Shown: positions 44,672-54,650, numbered from the stretch's first letter. The stretch is 64,000 nucleotides of DNA from Xestospongia bergquistia (GCA_963965975.1 OZ014424.1:4278001-4342000); one strand, 5' to 3'. Notes: generated by a model not told the origin, from the letters alone. Program-made: numbers and translations.

Positions 44672-45475
44672 ATGGCTACTGAGAAAAAAGAGGACTACAT
44701 GGACTATAATCGTTTTGATCCTTTTCTGTACATCAACAATAAATATACAGTAGTGAATGATTGGAACTCTCAGCCGTTGAAACTATTGCACAATATATAC
44801 CAGTCTTACGGTTCCACATCTGCTGGATTGAAAGTGCTTGATTTTGGTTGTGGCCCTGTACCATTATATCAATGTAGTTCACCACTACATGCATCAGAGA
44901 TAGTGTTTGCTGAATATACTGAAAGAAATCGAAATACTCTACAAATGTGGCTCGACAATGACCCGAATGCACCAGATTTCACAGCACTATTCAAGTATGT
45001 TGTAGAAGATTTAGAAGGCAAAGGAGAAGATGAAGTTTTAAAGAGACAGGATGACTTAAGACGTCTTGTAAAAGAAGTTATACCTTGTGATATATTACGT
45101 GATCCTCCTCTTTTAATTCCTGGATATGAAGGACCATATGACATTATTTTCTCCAGTCTATGTTTAGTTTGTGCTTGTACTACTCATGAAGAGTATAGTC
45201 AAGCTATTGGTCGACTAACAAAATACCTTAAACCAGGTGGAAAACTAATCCTTCAGAGTGTCCAATCACCAGCAGGACACCACTATTATTACATTGGATC
45301 GGAGAAATTTTTTTTTCTGAGTGACACTCCAGAGTTTCTTAATTCTACTTTGAGTGAAAATGGATACAAAGATATTAGTATTACTGTTCAACCTCGTGAA
45401 GGTACTTCAGGTGCTGACAAAGCTTTTTGTAATTCGGTTGATGCTATACTTTTCGTAGTTGCCACTAAGAAGTGA
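44672..45475 (+). CDS. NNMT/PNMT-family methyltransferase, copy d'
   Basis: Whole 267-residue protein, the open partner of the broken 13452 copy. Distinctive N-terminus MATEKKEDYMDYNRFDPFLY, INNKYTVV and NIYQSYGSTSAGLK. Motif I is VLDFGCGPVPLYQ (Leu for Ile). Then VVEDLEGKGEDEVLKRQDD, LCLVCACTTHEEY, LKPGGKLILQSVQSPAGHHYYYIGSEKFFFLSDTPEF. Its promoter region carries the TCCTAGGATAAA cluster instead of the usual TATA-like module, so its regulation may differ from the rest of the array. Confidence 0.9.
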   Translation: MATEKKEDYMDYNRFDPFLYINNKYTVVNDWNSQPLKLLHNIYQSYGSTSAGLKVLDFGCGPVPLYQCSSPLHASEIVFAEYTERNRNTLQMWLDNDPNAPDFTALFKYVVEDLEGKGEDEVLKRQDDLRRLVKEVIPCDILRDPPLLIPGYEGPYDIIFSSLCLVCACTTHEEYSQAIGRLTKYLKPGGKLILQSVQSPAGHHYYYIGSEKFFFLSDTPEFLNSTLSENGYKDISITVQPREGTSGADKAFCNSVDAILFVVATKK

Positions 45476-45844
45476 TTTAATAAGTGGATTTGTTTGTTAA
45501 AACTTCAATTTTACAAGACTAGACTTAAAAAGTGTTAATTTAGACCACATATACAATTTTTGTAAGAGTATTTATTATGGACTTAAAATTTTAAAAAATA
45601 GCATTTTTTATAGTGTTGTGTAGCTGAACGACCTCACTGATGTCCTATTTGAACTCCAAGAATAATCACTTTCCTGTTCCAGGACTGGATATGGCCTGTA
45701 ACATTTACCGTAAGCGTAGATGTAATATAAACTAACGGCACACGTCTTGCATAACAAGGCTCCTCCCACTAAAATCAATGGTTTATATTATACTAGTTAT
45801 TATAATTAATTAGTATTAAATTATAAATAAAACAGTAAGTAATA

Positions 45845-46645
45845 ATGTCTACACACAAGGAAGAGGAGTACAATGCCTACGATCGTTTTGATCCTTTTGT
45901 ATACATCAAAGATAAATATACAGTAGTCACTGATTAGAACTCTCAACCATTGAAGCTATTACACAATACATTCCAGTCTTATGGTTCCACTCCTGCTGGA
46001 TTGAAGGTGCTTGATTTTGGTTGTGACCTTGTACCAATATATCAATGTAGTTCACCACTACATGCATCGGAGATAGTGTTTGCTGAATATTCTGAAAAAA
46101 ATCGAAATACTCTCCAAATGTGGCTTGACAATGATCCCAATGCACCAAATTTCACAGCACCATTCAAGTATGTTGTACAAGATTTAGAAGGCAAAGGAGA
46201 AGAGGAAGTTGTAAAGAGACAGGATGACTTAAGACGTCTTGTAAAAGAAGTTATACCTTATGATATATTACGTGATCCTCCTCTTCTAGTTCCTGGTTAT
46301 GAGGGACCATATGACATTATTTTCTCCAGTCTATGTTTAACTGCTGCTTGTACTACTCATGAAGAGTATAGTCAAGCTATTGGTCGACTAACAAAGTACC
46401 TTAAACCAGGTGGAAAACTAATACTTCAGGGTCTCCGGCCAAAGGAAGACTCAAAGTATCTCTATTATTATGTTGGAACAGAGAAATTCTTTAGTCTATG
46501 TGTGACTCTGGAGTTTCGTAAATCTGCTTTGATTGAAAAAGGATATACAGATATTAGTGTTACTGTTCAACCTCTTGATGGTACTTCAGGTGCTGACACT
46601 GGCTCAGTTGATGCTACAGTTTTTACGGTTGCGACTAAGAAGTGA
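45845..46645 (+). pseudogene. Methyltransferase copy e', single premature stop
   Basis: ATG at 45845 opens MSTHKEEEYNAYDRFDPFVY. Codon 31 is TAG (45935-45937) where the family has TGG (the Trp of TDWNSQ). The frame is otherwise open for 266 codons to VATKK, including VLDFGCDLVPIYQ (motif I Gly-Pro changed to Asp-Leu), LCLTAACTTHEEY and LQGLRPKEDSKY. An internal start downstream of the stop would lack the N-terminal helix that closes the SAM site. The motif I change suggests function was relaxed even before or apart from the stop. Confidence 0.87.
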
Positions 46646-47054
46646 TCTTTATTAGGATGATTGTATGTTTTTTAAGCTTCAAATTTGTAGGACTATAAAT
46701 AATGTCAGTTTAATATTTCATATATAATTATTTCAAGTGTAGCTATCACATTTATGACGGCCTCTGAAAAAAAAATTTTAAAAAAGACATTTTTCTTGTA
46801 ATACTAATATTGTGTAGTCAGACAATATCACTGAATGAACACTGACCATTTAAAAAGATAGTAGATACTAGCTGCTTAAACATGTGAAGTTTGATATCGG
46901 TATATTTCCAAAGCAATTAAAATAATTATCAAAAGTACAACTTGTTATTTTCAAGACCTGCTGCTGCATCTTCAATTCTTGCTACTGTTGATTATTACCT
47001 GCATTAAAATAATAGTTATTACAGTTAGTATTAATAGTTAATAAAAAAATCATA

Positions 47055-47861
47055 ATGGCTACCGACAAAAAAGAGGACTACAATAAGCGTTTTGATCCTT
47101 TTGTGTACATCAAGAATAAGTATGCAGTAGTCACTGATTGGAACTCTCAGCCATTGAAACTATTACACAATATATTCCAGTCTTATGGTTCAACTCCTGC
47201 TGGATTGAAGGTGCTTGAATTTGGTTGTGGCCCTGTACCAATATATCAATGTAGTTCACCACTACATGCATCAGAGATAGTGTTTGCTGAATTTACTGAA
47301 AGAAATCGACACACTCTACAAATGTGGGTCAACAATGACCCGAATGCACCAGATTTCACAGCACTATTCAAGTATGTTGTTCAAGATTTAGAAGGCAAAG
47401 ACGAAGACGAAGTTTTAAAGAGACAGGATGACTTAAGGCGTCTTGTAAAAGGAGTTATACCTTGTGATATAGTATGTGATCCTCCTCTTCTAGTTCCTGG
47501 TTATGAGGGACCATATGACATTATTTTCTCCAGTTTTTGCATATGTAATGGTTGTACAAGTTGTGAAGAGTATAGTCAAGCTATTGGTCGGCTAACAAAG
47601 TACCTTAAACCAGGTGGAAAAATGGTACTTCAAAGTTTCCGTCCACTGGGAGACTCAGAATTCATCCATTATTCTATTGGGTCAGGAAAATTTGTCGCTT
47701 TGAGTGTGACGCCAGAGTTTCAGATTTCTGCTTTGAGTGAAAATGGATACAAGGATATTAGTGTTACTATTCAACCTTTTGAAGGTATTTCTGGTATTGA
47801 CACAGCTGTAGTCTGTGACTCACTTGATGCTACAGTTTTTACAGTTGCAACTAAGAAGTAA
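47055..47861 (+). CDS. NNMT/PNMT-family methyltransferase, copy f'
   Basis: Whole 268-residue NKRFDPF-subgroup protein. It has MATDKKEDYNKRFDPF, VLEFGCGPVPIYQ, FAEFTERNRH, VNNDPNAPDF, FCICNGCTSCEEY, KMVLQSFRPLGDSEF and HYSIGSGKF. Its promoter lacks part of the usual leader (TTAATAAAAAAATCATAATGG). It is collinear with 15798 in unit 1 but shares FAEFTERNRH with 40846, which suggests exchange within unit 2. Confidence 0.9.
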   Translation: MATDKKEDYNKRFDPFVYIKNKYAVVTDWNSQPLKLLHNIFQSYGSTPAGLKVLEFGCGPVPIYQCSSPLHASEIVFAEFTERNRHTLQMWVNNDPNAPDFTALFKYVVQDLEGKDEDEVLKRQDDLRRLVKGVIPCDIVCDPPLLVPGYEGPYDIIFSSFCICNGCTSCEEYSQAIGRLTKYLKPGGKMVLQSFRPLGDSEFIHYSIGSGKFVALSVTPEFQISALSENGYKDISVTIQPFEGISGIDTAVVCDSLDATVFTVATKK

Positions 47862-48040
47862 TCTTCACTAGGATAACTGTATGCTTTAAGCTTCAAACTT
47901 ATATGACTAAACTAAATATTGTCAAGTTAAATCTCATGTACAATTTTTTAAGGGTAGCTATGACATTTATATGAAAAAATTTTAGTTTTTTGTAGTACTA
48001 ATATTGTGTAACCAGACAATGCCACTGTATTCACTGTAAA

Positions 48041-48380
48041 CAATAATATGTCATTTTATCAACTACTTGTATCTGACATAGATGGAGTACTATGGAATCT
48101 AGAATTCTTGTGAATTACTCACTGTATAATTATGTCATTTTATCAACTACTTTCTATCTGACATAAATGGATTACTATGGAATCTAGAATTCTTGTGAAT
48201 TACTCACTGTATAATTATGTCATTTTATCAACTACTTTCTATCTGACATAAATGGATTACTATGGAATCTAGAATTCTTGTGAATTACTCACTGTATAAT
48301 TTGTTGGTATATTATACTTTACATGCCAACAAATTATATGGTGAGTAATTTGTATGTAAGGTACAAATTAGTTGTTAAAA
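48041..48380. mobile_element. Foldback MITE with three 85-bp tandem units
   Basis: The left half carries three tandem units. The boundaries of the last two are 85 bases apart (TATGTCATTTTATCAACTAC at 48131 and 48216). The hairpin arms follow, and the element ends in TTAGTTGTTAAAA. The same locus has one, two, two and three units at 10332, 16790, 41832 and here. Confidence 0.65.
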
Positions 48381-48636
48381 TAACATATTATTTTTTACAG
48401 TGTGAACACTGACCATTTGAACATTTAGTAGCTGCTCAAACACACAAGATTTTATATGCATTTACTTCCAATACAATACAAAATAATCGTTTTAAGTACA
48501 ACTTGTGATTAAGATTTCAAGTTCTGTTATAGGTCCTGGTAATAGTTCCTGATTATTGCCCTGCTCCCATGTTTATATAGCGTAATTATTATAGCTAGAA
48601 TCTAATATTTAATAGTTAATAAAACAGTGACTCAAA

Positions 48637-49148
48637 GTGGCTACTGACAAGAAGAGGACTACATGGTCTATGATTGTTTTGATCCTTTTGTGTACATCAA
48701 GGATAAGTATGCAGTAGTCAATAATTGGAACTCTCAGTCATTGAAACTATTACACAATATATTCCAGTCTTATGGTTCCACTCCTGCTGGATTGAAGGTG
48801 CTTGATTTTGGTTGTGACCAATATATCAATGTAGTTCACCACTACATGTGTCAGTGATAGTGTTTGCTGAATATAGTGAAAGAAATCAAAATACTCTACA
48901 AATGTGACTTGATAATGACCCAAATGCACCAGATTTCACAGCACTATTCAAGTATGTTGTTCAAGATTTGCAAAGGAAAAGGAAATAGTTGAAGTTGTAA
49001 AGAGGCTGGATGACTTAAGATATCATGTAAAAGGAGTTATACCTTGTGATATATTATGTAATTCTCCTCCTTTAGTTCCTGGTTATGAGAGACCATATAA
49101 CATTATTTTTCTCTAGTCTATGTTTAATTATCACTTGTACTACCAATG
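48637..49148 (+). pseudogene. Decayed methyltransferase copy g'
   Basis: The initiator is GTG (48637), as in 17301. A 1-base loss (GACAAGAAGAGGAC) shifts the frame at once. VLDFGCD is followed by a deletion (GACCAATATATC), and Trp to TGA occurs at QMWLDN. Similarity runs to the shared VWA8 junction. Confidence 0.85.
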
Positions 49149-50300
49149 TATCTGGCTATGACCCTCTACTTAAATTTAATCCATGTATAGTGATTGGTGA
49201 TGTGCATGATAATTAACAGATTTAAATACTCAAACCATGAACATTATGAATTTAGGGCTGACTGGTTAATGCTTTGAGCAGTCCATAGGTTATGGAAACC
49301 TTCCACATTAGTATCACATTCCTTTTGACTCTCTAATCTTCAATATCAGTGAATACAGTTACAATAAAACCACTATTAATGAAATATTGGAGTGAGTTTT
49401 TCTAATATATTCTTGTAGTGTTTGTAGTTATCAATATAGCTCATTCAAGTATTATTATGATACATTTTATTGTATTTAAACATTTCTTTAGTAAAAAGTC
49501 AACTTTCTCAGAGCACACTGCAGCATCTCAAATAAATACTATCGAAGGTTTGTGGAATATGAAATTTGTTCTTTTAAATAGCTTAAATTAATCAATGAAC
49601 ATACATATTACATGTATGCTTTAATATCCATCTAGGGTTTGATTGGTCAGGACACGTACCTGTTGGGTTCACCTGGACCACTCTTTCAACATCTCTTTCT
49701 CTTGCCTTTGCTGAGCTAGTAGGGAGAGAAGTTGAGAGTTGGAGGACATATCAATCTTAGTGGACAACTAATTAATCTAGTTGGTATATTGGTGAGTTGA
49801 CTGTGATTCTTTTTGTTCAAATAAAAGCATGGTTGATTTAATATACTTTCTATGACATTGTTTCTTTGTACATTACTATATATACATGTGATCTTAGCTT
49901 ACTTATGAATATTATTATTATTATTACCATAGACACAAAATCCAGCTGCTGATTTATCTGCTTTGATACATTCTGTGTTTCCAGCTGAACTACTTGGTAT
50001 GAAACAGACATTGGTCAATATATTAGAGGTAATATGTTGTGATATTAAAGTGGTATGGATAGAGTTTCTATTAGAAATAATAGTGAAGTTTTAAATTTTG
50101 GTGACTTTTAGCAAATTTGATGTCTTACTCATGATTATTATCTTTTTTTACTTCATAATTCCCAAACTTTTAACCACCAAATACCATATTTCAAGCAATT
50201 TGCCATCCAGTAGTACAATAAAACAATAGGAATAACTTACATTTCTATTGGAGAAGAATTATTGCTATGCTATTACACTATATTTTCTTTATTGCTAGAA
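49149..50300 (+). pseudogene. VWA8 fragment with exon 4/exon 8 deletion
   Basis: Fourth copy of the deleted fragment (intron 2 tail, exon 3 with TAA, joined exons 4/8, exon 9, intron 9). It has a further small loss after exon 3 (GAAATTTGTTC lacks the ATTGACA stretch). Confidence 0.85.
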
Positions 50301-50988
50301 ATCTTTTCACATTTCTACTTTCCAATTTCCTTTGCGTATTTAAAAATGCCAATTGGTGAACCAATGGATGAGTATGGAAGCTGAGGACATATAGAAGCTT
50401 AAATAATCAAAATATTTTCCAAATGTAGCTTGACAATGATCCCAATGCTCCAGGTCTTTTGGCAAATCCAGTGCAAAGCTCTCCGAAGTACTCATACTGT
50501 TTGGACTCTAGAGGTAATATTTACACTTCAATAACTTCAATAATTCAGTTAGCAATGAAAGAGATGGTAATAATGTGTACATTGGTTTAGCGTATTACTG
50601 TTTACTATAATAATTTTATTATTTTATTAATCAGAATTAAACATAGTGATTTCTCCATTACTACTGTGTAATATAAGTATTGTTCATTCTAGGATAAGGA
50701 GTGTAATGGAAGTGTATCTAATTAAGATGGCAGAGGACAAAAAAGAATGAAAGAGAAAGAGAGATAGGGTAATGTGTGCAATGTGAAGTACAGAAGAAAG
50801 AGATGCAAGTTTTAAGTGGACAGAGACAGTTATCGAGTTATAAACCACAGGGACATCATAAGTAAAGTTGAAAGAATTTAATAATATTGAATTCTCTATT
50901 TTAACATTTGTAAACTAATGTATACATTATTTTTAGGTTTTTCAATATTCTAATTTAATACTGTTTATAATATATAATTATAGTTTTA
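50301..50988. other. Intergenic module upstream of copy h'
   Basis: Contains TCTTTTCACATTTC, the Ulp1-gene 5' fragment (GCAAATCCAGTGCAAAGCTC near 50461), and the purine-rich stretch with AAGATGGCAGAGGAC. It is collinear with 18989-19659. No intact gene is seen. Confidence 0.5.
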
Positions 50989-50996
50989 TGACGTCA
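50989..50996. promoter_or_regulatory. CRE-type palindrome TGACGTCA
   Basis: Perfect CREB/ATF consensus 30 bases upstream of the ATG at 51026, conserved with 19660 in position and flanks. Confidence 0.55.
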
Positions 50997-51025
50997 TAAA
51001 GATTTAATCAGGCTCGTCCAACAAT

Positions 51026-51832
51026 ATGGCTACTGACAATAAGGAGGACTACATGGACTATGATCGTTTTGATCCTATTCTGTTCATCAAGAATAAGTAT
51101 GCTATAGTCACTGATTGGAACTCTCAACCATTGAAACTATTACACAATATATTCCAGTCTTATGGTTCCAATCCTGCTGGATTGAAAGTGCTTGATTTTG
51201 GCTGTGGCCCTGTACCAATATATCAATGTAGTTCACCACTACATGCATCAGAGATAGTGTTTGCTGAATATACTGAAAGAAATCGGAATACTCTCCAAAT
51301 GTGGCTTGACAATGACCCCAATGCACCAGATTTTACAGCACTATTCAAGTATGTTGTACAAGATTTGGAAGGCAAAGGAGAAGAGGAAGTTGTAAAGAGA
51401 CAAGATGACTTAAGGCGTCTTGTAAAAGGAGTTATACCTTGTGATGCATTACATGATCCTCCTCTTCTAGTTCCTGGATTTGAGGGACCATATGACATTA
51501 TTTTCTCCAGTCTATGTTTAGTTTGTGCTTGTACTACTTATGAAGAGTATAGTCAAGCTATTGGTCGACTAACAAAGTACCTTAAACAAGGTGGAAAACT
51601 AATACTTCAGAGTTTCCAATCATCAGGAGCGTACTGCTATTATCATGTTGGATCAGAGAAATTCTTTTCTCTGAGTGTGACTCCAGAGTTTCGGAATTCT
51701 GCTTTGAATGAAAATGGATACAAGGATATTAGTAATACTGTTCAACCTTTAGAAGGTATTTCTCGTAGTAACGCTGCTGTAACCTGTCCTTCAGTTCAAG
51801 CTACAGTTTTTACAGTTGCAACTAAGAAGTGA
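51026..51832 (+). CDS. NNMT/PNMT-family methyltransferase, copy h'
   Basis: Whole 268-residue protein, the open partner of 19696. It starts MATDNKEDYMDYDRFDPILF; motif I is VLDFGCGPVPIYQ, then VIPCDALHDPP, LCLVCACTTYEEY, LKQGGKLILQSF (Pro of LKPGG changed to Gln), YCYYHVGSEKFFSLSV and a Gln-containing tail SVQATVFTVATKK. It carries Gln where its partner has the stop. CRE-type promoter. The SAM site is intact; the acceptor is unknown. Confidence 0.9.
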   Translation: MATDNKEDYMDYDRFDPILFIKNKYAIVTDWNSQPLKLLHNIFQSYGSNPAGLKVLDFGCGPVPIYQCSSPLHASEIVFAEYTERNRNTLQMWLDNDPNAPDFTALFKYVVQDLEGKGEEEVVKRQDDLRRLVKGVIPCDALHDPPLLVPGFEGPYDIIFSSLCLVCACTTYEEYSQAIGRLTKYLKQGGKLILQSFQSSGAYCYYHVGSEKFFSLSVTPEFRNSALNENGYKDISNTVQPLEGISRSNAAVTCPSVQATVFTVATKK

Positions 51833-51929
51833 TCTTTACTAGGATAATTGTATGTTTTAAGCTTCAAATTGATAGGACTAAACTAAATAATGTCAAGTTA
51901 AATCTTGTTTACAATTATTGTAAGAGTAC

Positions 51930-52690
51930 TGGACACACATCATGTAAAAGGAGTTATACCTTGTGATATATTACGTGATCCTCCTCTTCTAGTTCCTGGT
52001 TATGAAGGACCATATAACATTATTTTCTCCAGTCTGTGTTTAGTTTGCGCATGTACTACTCACAAAGAGTATAGTCAAACTCATAGGTGGCTGCAGGATT
52101 TTAATACAACCAGGGCTAATTAACTAATAATTGTTATTCATAGACAGAGGGGAGTGGCGTGGTACATGGTACGGTTAATAATAATGAATTAATAATATAA
52201 TTATAATATTTACAATGACTATCTAACAACTCTGGAATTGGAGTGTTTTCTGCAAATTTAATTACAATGTCATCTAAGCAGTCCCAGAGTCGATTGGACA
52301 CCTCTCTCTATATATAGAGAAGTGCCAACTTGGAGAGACGGTCTTGAGTCATTGTTGACCTGAGATATGTCTTCACCCTACGTAACGAAGAAAAGGACCA
52401 CTCAGCTGTAGCACTAGTTACACCAATGGTCATAGAAATCTGGACACACTTATTAATGTTGGAAAGCACTCTTTAGCTGTCATAAGTTCGGAGTATATAT
52501 TGTGTATAAACTTATTTGTAATATTCATAGACAACTAATTAACACACCCATTTCAATTAAATAAATATTAATTAACTGAAAATCTACCCCGGCCTATGGT
52601 CAAGCTATTGGTCGACTAACAAAGTACAGGACCACAGGTGGAAAATTATAATTCTTCAGAGTTTCCAATCATGACATTTATGATGGACTT
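51930..52690 (+). pseudogene. Methyltransferase fragment k', split by a hAT element
   Basis: Collinear with 20608-21345: HVKGVIPCDILRDPPLL to EYSQT, then the hAT element, then GTCAAGCTATTGGTCGAC and TTCTTCAGAGTTTCCAATC. It keeps a few more bases after the element (ACAGGACCACAGGTGG). Confidence 0.85.
52082..52598 (-). mobile_element. hAT transposon remnant, second copy
   Basis: A 517 bp element at the same site as 20753. Target duplications are GTCAAACT (52074-52081) and GTCAAGCT (52599-52606), with one difference. Ends are CATAGGTGGCTGCAGGATTTT and, inversely, CATAGGCCGGGGTAGATTTTC. The minus strand keeps hAT dimerisation-domain codons, but small changes (for example CTCTATATATAGAG) break the frame that is open in the first copy. 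Confidence 0.9.
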
Positions 52691-52984
52691 TGAAAAGTTT
52701 TTGTTTTTTGTAGTGCTGATATTGTGTAACCAGACAATGCAACTATATGAACACTGACAATTTAAACAGATAGTAGATACTTAGCTGCTTAAACACATGA
52801 GGTTTGATATGCATATATGCTTCCAAAGTTCTACAAAATGATTATTTTAAGTACAGCTTGTGATTGCGCTTTCAAGCTCTGTTATAGCTCCTGCTAATAG
52901 TTTCTGACTATTGCCCTGCTATATATAGCATAATTATTATAGTTAGAATCTAGTATTCAATAGTTAATAAAACAGCAACTCAAA

Positions 52985-53245
52985 ATGGCTACTGAACAGG
53001 GCCACAGCCAAAATCAATCACCTTCAATACAGCAGGAGTGGAACCATAAGACTGGAACATATTGTGCAAAAGGTTCAATTGCTGAGAGTTCCAATCAATC
53101 ACTATACTACATATTTATCGTTGATAAACACAAAAGGATCAAAACAATCATAGACTGTGTGCTGATTATACTGAAAAAGAATCAAAATATTCTACAAATG
53201 TGGCTTGACAATGATCCCAATGCTCCAGGTCTTTTCATATTATGA
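52985..53245 (+). pseudogene. Methyltransferase copy l' with internal inversion, open hybrid frame
   Basis: Same inversion as 21644. Here the frame from ATG is open for 86 codons. It reads MATE from the sense start, then about 55 residues from the antisense strand (GHSQNQSPSIQQEWNHKTG, SIAESSNQ), then returns to sense with NQNILQMWLDNDPNAPG before ending LFIL. Promoter module and start context are those of the family. No known domain; motif I is inverted, so it cannot be a methyltransferase. It is either a decaying copy that is open by chance or a young chimeric peptide gene. Confidence 0.75.
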
Positions 53246-53765
53246 CAAATCCAGTGCAAAGCTCTCCGAAGCACTCATACTGTTGGGACTCTAGAGGTAA
53301 TCTTTACACTTCAATAACTTCAATAATTCAGTTAGCAATGAAAGAGATGGTAATAATGTGTACATTGGTTTAGCATATTACTGTTTACTATAATAATTTT
53401 ATTATTTTATTAATCAGAATTAAACATAGTGATTTCTCCATTACTACTGTGTAATATAGGTATTGTTCATTCTAGGATAAGGAGTGTAATGGAAGTGTAT
53501 CTAATTAAGATGGCAGAGGACAAAAAAGAATGATAGAGAAAGAGAGATAGGGTAATGTGTGTAATGTGAAGTACAGAAGAAAGAGATGCAAGTTTTAAGT
53601 GGACAGAGACAGTTATCGAGTTATAAACCACAGGGACATCATAAGTAAAGTTGAAATATTTTAATAATATTGAATTCTCTATTTTAATATCTGTAACTAA
53701 TGTATACATTAGGTTGAATTTAGGTTTTTCAATATTGTAATTTAATACTGTTTAATTATTGTTTA
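53246..53765. other. Ulp1-gene 5' fragment and upstream flank of copy i'
   Basis: Collinear with 21894-22423: CAAATCCAGTGCAAAGCTC fragment, then AT-rich and purine-rich flank. No gene is seen. Confidence 0.5.
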
Positions 53766-53773
53766 TGACGTCA
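53766..53773. promoter_or_regulatory. CRE-type palindrome TGACGTCA
   Basis: Perfect CREB/ATF consensus 74 bases upstream of the ATG at 53847, matching 22424. Confidence 0.5.
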
Positions 53774-53846
53774 TAAAGAATCAGGCTGGCCCCACCAAAT
53801 AGTTATTATAGTTAGTATTGAATAGATTATAGAACAATAACTCAAA

Positions 53847-54650
53847 ATGGCTACTGACAAAAAAATGGATTACATGGACTATGATCGTTTTGATCCTTTT
53901 GTCTACATCAAGAATAAGTTTACAGTAGTCAATGATTGGACCTCTCAGCCATTGAAGCTATTACACAATATATTCCAGTCTTACGGTTCCACTCCTGCTG
54001 GATTGAAGGTGCTTGATTTTGGATGTGGCCCTGTACCAATATATCAATGTAGTTCACCACTACATGCATCGGAGATAGTGTTTGCTGAATATAGTGAAAG
54101 AAATCGAAATACTCTCCAAATGTGGCTTGACAATGATCCCAATGCACCAGATTTTACAGCACTATTCAAGTATGTTGTTCAAGACTTGGAAGGCAAAGGA
54201 GAAGATGAAGTTGTAAAGAGACAGGACGACTTAAAACATCTTGTAAAAGGAGTTATACCTTGTGATATATTACATGATCCTCCTCTTCTAGTTCCTGGTT
54301 ATGAGGGACCATATGACATTATTTTCTCCAGTCTATGTATAACTGCTGCTTGTACTACTCATGAAGAATTTAGTCAAGCTATTGGTCGACTAACAAAGTA
54401 TGTTAAACCCGATGGAAAGCTAATTCTTCTGACTGTGCAATCGCCAGGAAGGCACCACTATTATTACGTTGGATCAGAGAAATTCTTCTCTCTGAGTGTG
54501 ACTCCAGAGTTCCTTAATTCTACTTTGAGTGAAAATGGATACAAAGATATTAGTATTACTGTTCAACCTCGTGATGGTACTTCAGGTGCTGACATTGCTC
54601 TTCCTAAGTCACTTGATGCTATACTTTTTGTAGTTGCCACTAAGAAGTGA
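53847..54650 (+). CDS. NNMT/PNMT-family methyltransferase, copy i'
   Basis: Whole 267-residue protein of the NDWTSQ subgroup. It starts MATDKKMDYMDYDRFDPF, with VLDFGCGPVPIYQ, FAEYSERNRN, VIPCDILHDPP, LCITAACTTHEEF, VKPDGK (the usual PGG changed to PDG) and LLTVQSPGRHHYYYVGSEKF. It mixes traits of 22506 (HEEF, full N-terminus) and 27438 (VKP, ILH), which fits a single ancestor of both. Unit 2 has no MULE or second copy here. Confidence 0.9.
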   Translation: MATDKKMDYMDYDRFDPFVYIKNKFTVVNDWTSQPLKLLHNIFQSYGSTPAGLKVLDFGCGPVPIYQCSSPLHASEIVFAEYSERNRNTLQMWLDNDPNAPDFTALFKYVVQDLEGKGEDEVVKRQDDLKHLVKGVIPCDILHDPPLLVPGYEGPYDIIFSSLCITAACTTHEEFSQAIGRLTKYVKPDGKLILLTVQSPGRHHYYYVGSEKFFSLSVTPEFLNSTLSENGYKDISITVQPRDGTSGADIALPKSLDAILFVVATKK

